Shown here piece after piece: positions 9,451 to 19,200 of a DNA stretch of 42,220 nucleotides (position 1 is the stretch's first letter; each line of letters begins with the position of its first letter). A program made the translations under genes and the position numbers. The DNA comes from Phoronis australis (taxonomy: Eukaryota > Phoronida > Phoronidae), in NCBI GenBank assembly GCA_002633005.1, contig NMRA01000021.1, forward strand, positions 660,539 to 702,758, given 5' to 3'. A model generated the notes under the pieces. It had not been told where the DNA came from, made no database searches, and saw nothing but the letters and a program-made list of their open reading frames with translations.

Positions 9451-12353
9451 GTTGTGTTCTTTAACTTACTGAATGTTGAAAAATGGAACTTACAATAGCG
9501 ATTTTTTTAACTTTCCAATTTTTTTTTTGATATCTAATACAAATAATGCAAGTATAAAAGTTTATTTAAAATAAATCAGCTGAAGTGTTTTAAAGGCGGT
9601 TGTTTTAACAGCAATGATCTTTTATGACTTTAGTGGTGCGGAAACTTGAAAACAGATACCGGTACACCACAGTTTTTAAAAATTTCTACCAAAACCTGAG
9701 TATACGCTTTTGCTGTTTATGGTAATATAACATGTACACCCAGTGTCACCAGTATCATCAATACTATTCAATCCTTTCCACGTACTATCACATTTTTGTG
9801 CATTTATGAAGTATGTTACATAACGGAACACTTTAACAGCCTTTGATTACCCTTCTTCACATTTTCATTGTTCTCAGCCTGTGTGGATTTATCAATGTTA
9901 TCACATCCAGTCAAGAACTTCTGTGAATTGCAAAATATCCAAACTTTCCCCTATTATTCGAAAATGTTTACCCTTCTCGGGTCTATACAGTATTTTCGGT
10001 ACCTATATTCTAATCAATTGTAGTTCCCCAACTGATGTTTTCCCCTCTCAGTCTTCTTTTCCTTGCACAAAGTTCCCCCGTCTTTGCGTTCTCCTGCCAT
10101 ACTCGGAATGCTCTCTTTTTTATTCCAACGGTGCTTAGTAGTTAGTGTATTTGGGTGACATTCAATTTTTTTATACCGGAGGGACAGCAGTTTATGTAAA
10201 TTAAATCCTGCATCAAAACTTCCATTACGTTCTCCAATAAGCCTGTATTCTATGTTTTTGTTTGTGACTTTTTAAACAAAAACCGTCTGAACCTGAGAAG
10301 CTGGAGTGAAAGACGACGAATACCCATGAGTGGGGATAAGCTTTGCTCCTATAAGCGCGTGATTGGTGGGATGCATACCCATTGTGATAACCGATGTTCA
10401 TTATAATCTATTTTGCCCGGGGTACCCTACGAGCTATGTTGCATAGTAAAGTAAGACAAGGGATGTCAAATATTGTCATGTATTATGACGGAAGTAGAAA
10501 GGGTAATAAATGCAAGACTCTGCAAGATGGGCACAGGAAAAAACGTCACACGCGTGTACAAAGAAGAGTCAGTAAATCAAAATGGCGTTCTTAAGTCCAC
10601 AGTCCGACAATGTTTCATGTCCGCGTAGCCACATTGATTACCGTATAGAGACAAGAAAGCACCAAGATCCGAAGGGAGAAGGAAAAATGTCCGGGACAGT
10701 GGTAAAAACGGCACGAGCATGCCTTTGATCTAGGTTTACTTCGTGTTTTGGGCGTCAGTACTGCGTCAGTTTGAAGATAATTGATTCGTATCTATTAGCG
10801 TTAAGGCTTTGTTCTTCTCCAACCACCTTGACTTCGCGCGTGTCTGTAAATCACCTTCAGGTCATCATGTATCGAACTATCAATTGTTTCTTGGTGTATT
10901 TATATCTTTATTGTCAACACAGATACTCGATCAACAGGGTCTCGATGACAAGCGTGAAAAACAATGTGCATACCCTTGTCGATTAAGGTTGTCGGATGAC
11001 AGCGACATTGGAAACATGCCAACTAGCGACAAGCCAACTCTTAAAGCGCCAACTAAACACACTTTTCATCATTAAAACTGACTTTTGATTTAGGCCACTT
11101 ACCGTTGTAAAAAATTTCAAATTGTTCCTAAGTCAAGCTGGAGGTTATATCAGGGCTGCCACACTTAAGGGCTGTTCGTTATTTGTAGCCAACAAACTCG
11201 TAGAATTTCAGGTGATGGAGTGACCTGAAATTTAATTTGATTAGTCTGGCAAAAAAACTGTCAGTCCATGATTGCATGGAATGTATTTATACGTGTATTT
11301 TCAGCTGAAAGAGAACTTAATCCTTTACTGAAAGCGTCGTCTGTTGTCAGCATTTCTTAGCTCTAGCTTTCCTCGTTGTCAGCGTAAAATCATCTTTTTT
11401 TCTTTTTAGGTTTCGTGTTAGTTCCGTTTAAAAAATAATTTGTCCTTAATGTTGTATCCATTTGTTAAAGTTGCATTTCTTCCTGTAAAGATGGCTAAAA
11501 ACAAAAATCCAATTGGGTATTTTGTATTCCTTACCATGATTGGATTCTATTTCAGTTACCAACCAGAACATAGAAATCATTGGCGACCCCCGAAGCCATT
11601 CTTGACTCAAGTTTTTCACTATTCACATAAACACAATGTAACTTGTTGTAATGAGGAGCAATGGTGTCCGGTATGCCAGCGTCTGCCCAGCAGGAGGTCT
11701 CAGTAGCTTTCTCACATTCAGATTGTTTGCTTATTCTAGTCATCGGGCCAGGGTTCACGGCAAAAAGACTCGTATTTCTTGCACAAGTACTCTTATATTT
11801 ACTGTGAAAAATGATACAAAAGGTCCTCAATTGAAATAAATGAAGTTAAAAGTTGGTAACAATTAGACGTTCAGCACTTGTTCGGATTCGCAGCAAGAAC
11901 ATCAGTTAATCTTCATTTGTTGAAACTACCACGACCGGTAGTTCAAATCCCCGTCCTTGAGTCATACATGTAAATGGCCCAGTACGAGCTGTGGTCGAAG
12001 CGCCACCACGTAGATTAGATTCTGAAAAATGGAATAAGGTAGCCTTAAAGAATTCAGCAACAATCCTGGTTTCCGGGCCCGTACATTGTTTCTGTAAAAA
12101 TTCATCACCATCGTCAAAGTGTTTGTCCATGTTTGCCTGCTGATGTAATTACAGCACTGACATCAGTATTGGACAGCGGCGCCTGCCGGTATTTAGTCAA
12201 AACACCAATCAGCACGTGCAAAAATGCTGTGTTGACAAAATGTAAATTTCAAAACAATTTTCATCATTAACAGCCCGTGTCGCACGACGTTTTGGTTATC
12301 ACGACTTTGGCCTGACCTGTCCTTCTTCCACCACCCCCCACTGCTCCATGCTC
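9451..12353. other. Non-coding upstream region of gene copy 1
   Basis: This aligns along its length with 28166-31125. No recognised exon was found. It includes a pyrimidine-rich stretch (about 10020-10110) and a highly conserved block at 11655-11886, listed separately. Confidence 0.6.
11655..11886. promoter_or_regulatory. Block unusually conserved between the duplicate copies (copy 1)
   Basis: About four substitutions and no indels in 232 bases against 30402-30633, whereas flanking sequence differs at many positions and by indels. It lies about 470 bases upstream of the TATA-like box. It could be an enhancer, an unrecognised exon or a conversion tract; the function is unknown. Confidence 0.35.
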
Positions 12354-12360
12354 TTTAAAA
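12354..12360 (+). promoter_or_regulatory. TATA-like box of peptide gene copy 1
   Basis: TTTAAAA within CTCTTTAAAAGAGCGAGCAA is preserved in copy 2 at 31126-31132. It is about 30 bases upstream of the inferred first exon, which ends at a GTAAGTG donor. Confidence 0.55.
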
Positions 12361-12383
12361 GAGCGAGCAAAGTTTGAAGTTTC

Positions 12384-12435
12384 ACCATTGGTCTGTCGAG
12401 GTTCTTCTACAAGAGAGGTCTTCACTAGGAACACA
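12384..12435 (+). other. 5' non-coding exon, peptide gene copy 1
   Basis: The exon is inferred to start about 30 bases after the TATA-like box and to end at ...GGAACACA with donor GTAAGTG at 12436. It splices to the acceptor TTATTATTTCAG ending at 13140, giving an intron of 705 bases. Copy 2 preserves the donor, the acceptor and the exon sequence. The exact cap site is not determined. Confidence 0.55.
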
Positions 12436-13140
12436 GTAAGTGAACTTCTCTTCTGCCACAATTTATGTCTAACCTTTATCGAAAGCTACTTGAAATACCA
12501 CAATGGGAAAAATAACAGAGATGAGTACTTTTTTCCAGTAGATGCTTTATAGAAACATTGTTTTCCACAATTTTTCGAAAACTTAATAAAAGTTTGAAAG
12601 TTGTGGCCATAACTTTTGCTTTTTCTCGTATTATTTGTAATTACATAGCGCAATAAAAAGAATTCATTATTTGGAATCGTCCGTCCTACCTTTTGGACTT
12701 GCTAAAGATCATACTAGTTTCAGTAAATGTTATCAAGACCAAAAAGTATAGTCGGTTCAAGTCTGCTTTTGTGTGAAAATCGATTCAGGGGTGTATTTAG
12801 TTGCTTACTTTTCACCTGAGTTGAACAAACTTGATGTGGGATTTGCTTACCGTAATTTGCATACGTCCAACTGTGTAGATTTTATGAAAATGCGAGACTG
12901 GCTGAAGTTGGAGAGCCCGGGTGTTTTGCTCAGTTTCAGTCGGCGAGCGCAGGCCTCAAAATGAGTTGCGATAGAACTAAAAATCAACTATGCTTTTTTG
13001 GCAGACGCGCTTACAGTATTCTTTAGTCGATCATTTTAATCATCAATCATTGTCCTTGTTTTGGAGTCACAAGCTGTTGTCAATCCCAGCGTTCAAATTC
13101 AAAATTCTTAGTGTATTATTGTTTTTTTTTATTATTTCAG

Positions 13141-13257
13141 CTGAATTGACATCATGAACAAGGTTCTTGTAGCATGTTTATTAGTGAGTGTGCTGTCCGC
13201 TATGGTCGTAGAGAACGAAGCTTGGTGGATTCGCAGACGATTTATACGCAAAATCAT
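13141..13257 (+). CDS. Copy 1 exon 2: signal peptide and N-terminus of the cationic peptide
   Basis: The acceptor is TTATTATTTCAG (to 13140), with 13 bases of 5' UTR and ATG at 13154. The exon ends ...AAA ATC AT before donor GTAAGTTGAG (phase 2). Bases encoding residues 1-28 are identical in copy 2. Confidence 0.85.
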
Positions 13258-16200
13258 GTAAGTTGAGTTAATTACTGTTGCCTTCTGAGAGGAAGAGGTA
13301 ATAATCTTACAATCGATGTCTTTTTCGTATGTTTATAAATGTCCAAAACGAGTCAGACTCTAAGGTTAGGTATTTATAATATGATATAGTTCTAATTCAT
13401 TTGAAGGACCCTTCCAATTTGTAGCCGACCGCATTTACCACAATTCTGCAACTCACATGAAACACCAGGACGCAACACTTCTGCCAATTCTTTTACATTC
13501 CCGACACCTTTATAACAACTTATCAAATTAGACTATTAACGTAAAGTGTTCAGAACGACATAATTTAACTTACACGAGACCATTTCTGCGACACACTGAA
13601 AAGGACATTTTTGTTACAGAATTATAGCAAAACGTTTCATCAACTGTTTAATCACTGAATTTATATCAATCAAAATCCTGACCTAGGAATGGAAAAGTCA
13701 ATCAAACAATATTTTAGTCATTTGAAACTGAACTAGGTAAAATATTATGTAACCATAGGAACATAATTTAGTGAAAATGTCAAAAGTGTAGAAAACAGGA
13801 CTTTACGTTCGCCAATAAACGTCCTCTCTTACTAATTTTTGTTGGTGCATTTTTAAACAAAATCATCTGCCCTGAGTAGCAATTCATTGTGCATGACCAA
13901 TGTTAAACAATGGCGCATATTCGAGATTTGGAAACAAACTTCAGAGTGACGGCCTTCTAAGTTTCTTGTAGATTAGTTACAAATCCATCTCCTGATATGA
14001 AAGTCGAAATGTGTCAAATACGAGACAACATGGAACTATCTTTCCTTATGAGTAATAATAACAATAATAACAATAACAATAACAATAACAATGATAGGGC
14101 AGCCACTGGGCGCACAGCGGAACCATGCCTCCTGTCTAGTGTTAAAAACGCACTCTCCCCGCCGATCAAAACTTATTTCATTTTTCGTTCATCCTGTTCA
14201 TTGTCATTGATTTCAATTCAATCCCCGGAAAATCTAAATTTTGATTTTAAAAAAAAAATGTGCGTGTTTTTGTGACTTAATGCAGCCTGTAGAAATCATA
14301 TCTCTGTAACTTCACTGGCTTTAATCTATTCCGACTATGTAACTTGTACAATTAATCGAATTCAAAAGTCAAATTTCATAGAAATGTGCAAGTTTAAATA
14401 TGGGGACTTTTAAACTTATAAAATACAATGACTTATGATATCAAAAAATCAAAAAATTGTCCCCCTAAAGTGATCACAGAAAAGTTTATTACATGAACTG
14501 GAATGTGTTACAACACGATTGGTTAATAACACCGAGTACGTAATTTTTTGATATTACTTGGGCGAATCACAAAGCAGTGCAAAGTAGAAATCCATACTCC
14601 TTACACTTTATCGTCTGCAAAACACTAACACCAACACCCAAACAATGAACGAATTCCGTGAAGGTATCGCAACTGCACAAAGTCATGTACGTACGCCCAC
14701 TTGGAAGGACATGCAAACAACTTCTTAAGGGGACCCGTCTTCGCTGGCGAATTCCATATCCACGTTCATTCAAACGGAGACAAACCTCAACTCAAGAAAC
14801 CACGCGGTGAGACTGACTAGCTGTGCTGTCTCAAGGTCAGTTCAGCGCTCACTTGCGGGGAAGCCTTGCTGGCTGTTATTTATAAACATTTGTTAAGTTT
14901 TTATGTTACAACTTCGCGTGGGCGACGCCCAGGGGCGCTCGGGAGACTCGAACGATCCCCCAATTTAGCGAATCGCGCAAAACGATCCGCCTCAGCGAAA
15001 CAGAAAGTCCGAGTAAACGAGACAAAAGTCCACCAAGCCCACAGGAATTCGGCACGGATGCACAATCCGTAGGCCTGGACCTAGTGGTCCCATTTTTTTA
15101 GTCCTCGTTGATTTCTTTCAGTAAAAGGTCCGCATACCGAAAAATTCGAGCCCCCCTATATGTTAGGCTGGGTGCGCGCATGCTTTAGAAAGTATTTATT
15201 AGGTTCTAAGTTTAACGCAGAATAAATGCAATTTACAATTGTTTAGCTTCAAATAAAACTATTAACAAAAAGTAGCTGGGTTTACTTTGCATTGCGCAAG
15301 CATATTTTTACAAAAGTTACGTGGTTTCGTTGGAAGCTTTAGACACGTTGAATTTTTCGGTAAAAAGATCGTTTTTACGGTTCATGTGAGAAAACAAATC
15401 CTACGCTCGTCTCACACTCGAGTGTAAGATTCTCTATTCATGTGCCTCCTGTGACCTACGGCCCAAGGCCTACTTGGCCAGATTGTTTACGAAAGTCACG
15501 TACAGTGTAACAGCATGCCTGCAAATATCCTGACCACCTCGCTATCAACACCGATTATGTGGTAGGTCTTTCATGGGGATTTGTTAGCAATCAAGTAAGG
15601 TTGTGTCCAGGCTTAGGTTCTTGTAAGTTTGGCAAGATTACACACTAAAATCTTAAAGAAATACCGGCACACGTTAAAGTAAAGCATCTGATCGCACTAG
15701 CTTTCACTAAAGAGAAGACTACTTTGGGTTTCGTGAAGTTCCCATAGGTACACGCTTGGGGTTGCCGCCAGTACGATCATCCCGCGATATGCAAAGCGAG
15801 GTGACCACTGACGTCCGTGGTTACCAGGAGCAGGGCAGTAAGTTTATTTCCACCACCGGCTACAGATCTCCGATTGCAGAAAGCCTTCTTTCATTTCAGA
15901 CCATGGGCCTGTCGCATCGTGTGTAGACTGAACCACAAGGCAGCCCGGGTCGCATGCATTGCCTGCAAAATCAAGTATGGAAAGAGGGACGAAATTGAAC
16001 AGAGACAGGTAAATTGTCGCTGATAATACAAATGATATGCGACAGATTGTTATTCCGGTGACAAATAAAGCGTATGAATTAACTTCATGTGTCCATAATA
16101 AGCAACAGGATCGAGGCGTTGCCCGGTCGGCAATAGGCTAAATATTGGTTGTGAGAAACCTGCCACTGTTGATAATATAATGTAATCAATTCAAAGTGGG

Positions 16201-19200
16201 CTCATCTCATTGTATAGATTGTGAAAGTCCCACTAAAACATATATAAATATATGCCATTAAACTACGCTATCGCTGTCACGACAGTGGAACACAGCGTAA
16301 CAGCTGGTATCCAGACTTTGGTTAAATATGCTATGTCTCATTAAAACCGTTAATATTCAAATTTGTATCAATCGTAAGCTAGTGACTTGCGGGAAAACTG
16401 CGTGTACAGTTGCAATCAGGAAAAGAAACAGTTTGTCATTAAACTGCGGTTTTAAAGAAAACACCAAAACTGCTATACACTTAAGAACAGGTGTTATATC
16501 ATAGGGTAAAACTTAATAATTTCAAATAGTTCGCACTCGACAGTGAAATAAACGAATAATAAAATCTGTGCCTTATTTTATTAGGGTAACGATGAAATAT
16601 TATCATGGCGTTTACATAAAAATAGTCTCGCAGAAAAAACTTTCGCGAGATTGTAATGGTAAGTGGTTCTCGGATGGTTTCCAGCACACCGGAAGACCGG
16701 GGTTGTTTGTAAACTAGAACTTCATTTGCATATTCACAATTTAATGGGACATAGCATCTTTAACCCCTTGTGCGTAGGGCCATAAAACTAAAAGTGGAAT
16801 GACGTCACCGGGTACTACTTGGTGTTGCACTGCATTGCTCGTCAATAAGTTCGCTTACAGTGCAACGATTTTGAAAATTCAAAGATAGGCAACAGTTATT
16901 ATTTACTTTTGAGAAAACTTACAATGGTTATTTGCCTCATTCTTCTTAAAGTCCTTGTCTCACGCGTTGTTAACCCTTATTACATGGTTAGAAGATGTTA
17001 TAAGGATCCAAGAAGTACCTACCCCATAACTAATACACGATCCGTACTCGAAAACAGTTTAAATGAACGCGCCACTCACGATTCGCACCCGAAGAAACAC
17101 CGCCATTTTGAACTTGCCGCAAACCCGGAAGTACAATTCATTNNNNNNNNNNNNNNNNNNNNNNNNNNNNNNNNNNNNNNNNNNNNNNNNNNNNNNNNNN
17201 NNNNNNNNNNNNNNNNNNNNNNNNNNNNNNNNNNNNNNNNNNNNNNNNNNNNNNNNNNNNNNNNNNNNNNNNNNNNNNNNNNNNNNNNNNNNNNNNNNNN
17301 NNNNNNNNNNNNNNNNNNNNNNNNNNNNNNNNNNNNNNNNNNNNNNNNNNNNNNNNNNNNNNNNNNNNNNNNNNNNNNNNNNNNNNNNNNNNNNNNNNNN
17401 NNNNNNNNNNNNNNNNNNNNNNNNNNNNNNNNNNNNNNNNNNNNNNNNNNNNNNNNNNNNNNNNNNNNNNNNNNNNNNNNNNNNNNNNNNNNNNNNNNNN
17501 NNNNNNNNNNNNNNNNNNNNNNNNNNNNNNNNNNNNNNNNNNNNNNNNNNNTAAATCGTGCAGAATAGTAAGTAAAGATATGTCTAACTAAATTTCACCG
17601 TAATTTGTTGGCGAAAACAATTTACACAAAGTTTTAAACTCGTAACTCATCCCGCTGTCCTCCAATATGGCCGACGCGATCCAAACAAAGTGACCCAAAT
17701 TTCGCCACAAAACTTGCAATAACTTTACAGTGCTTGCCCCGATTTTGATACTTTTTCGATTTTTACTGAGTAGAATGTACTACCTTTCCGATGATAGCAA
17801 AGTACTTTTTCAAAACGAGGAAAAAAATAAAACCGAAAAAAATTGGTTCGACCCATATTGGTTCCTAGGTTCGACCGGCCTAGTACGTAAGGAACTAAAC
17901 ACAAATGCTATTTTAACATACTAAGTACGCGTAACATTCCAAAAAAAAACCACGACCAATAACTACAAACTATAAATACACTACATATGCAAACGAATCA
18001 CGATATATTACTAATAAAACAAAATAATGAAGACTTTTCGAGCAAGCCATAGCACATTCAATTACAAGGAAAAAATGGCGGCGTTCAGGACAAGTTCCTG
18101 AACTGATGAGCCGGAAATGTGGGTACGGAAATAATCGATGACAATCGGTAATCATACGCTCTGAGAGAAGGGTCAAATACTGTTACAAAATCGCTTTTGG
18201 CAAGAAAGGCGAAAAGAATATAAAAAAGAGTGTCGAAAATAAGAATTTATGTAGTAAGTATTTTCGGATACTGGAACCACATGGGCAGTTTGCAACAAGG
18301 ACTTTAAAGGCTTGCACAGTTGACTCACGAACAATGTTTAGGAAGACGTTATTAACAAGTTTCGTAAAATACACATTCGAACAGCTCGGCTGCTAGCCGC
18401 CTTTAGCCAATTATTCTTTGATACACAAACACACCAGTTAAAAGCAGATGGTAATCTTGTGTTTCAACATTAAACGCATGGTTACAGTGATAACTTACGA
18501 TTTGCACCGTGATACCGTGTTCGACTAAGGGAATATTCTTTCCTGATAGGCGCAGGCACCAGTCACTAAATTGCGTCATGATCAAACTCGGGTATGCCAA
18601 ATGGAGTTAGGACACTCACTGTATACGTAAATGCCATTGTTTTGAGCTCAGATCTGAGTTTTGAGTGATTGCCCACCATTAGCGTTTTGATCAAGGAAAA
18701 CCTATAAAGGGAAAAATCATGTATTTAAGTAACACCATGTAGAGTTAAATGGCAGCATTCGTGTTCTCTTTAAGTTAAACGAAGCCGATCTCCAGGAAGC
18801 TCTGAAGAACGTTCCGGAAGACCAGAGGGAAATGGTGGAGAGGGGCATAAAGGACCCGGATGCTTTCGGTACAGATATTATTTTAAAGCAGTATCAGGCG
18901 ATAATGTGTAAACAATTTGTTTCAAACTGTAACTCCAAAGTTTTTTGTTTAATTGTTTTGAGGACCGGCATCTTTTGGAAACTCAACGCCTTTAGCGGAG
19001 ATCTTAAGGAGCACAGATGGGCATTCAAAATGAGGGTGGTTTTGTTGTCTGGAAAGAAGTGGCGATTGCGTTTATTGGTATTAGGGATTTTAAAACCCAG
19101 AATTAGTGGCTAAATATTTAACAGCTTTAACGTGTAAAAGGAAATAGCTGGGAATTGTTTGCACACCGTACTCAATTTCAATTTTGACGACTGACACGAC

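Larger units (their letters stand above)
13258..15899 (+). other. Copy 1 intron 2
   Basis: This 2642-base intron contains an AAC/AAT microsatellite, the 0.8 kb family B repeat and a nested short terminal-inverted-repeat element. No exon was found inside it. Confidence 0.7.

Noticed and set aside
16909-17568. 219-residue ORF with a hydrophobic N-terminus
   Set aside because: Most of it is the N gap. The readable 78 residues show no domain, and the segment is absent from the paralogous copy.
18403-18600. 65-residue minus-strand ORF in copy 1 intron 3
   Set aside because: The counterpart in copy 2 (about 35020-35215) does not keep the frame.
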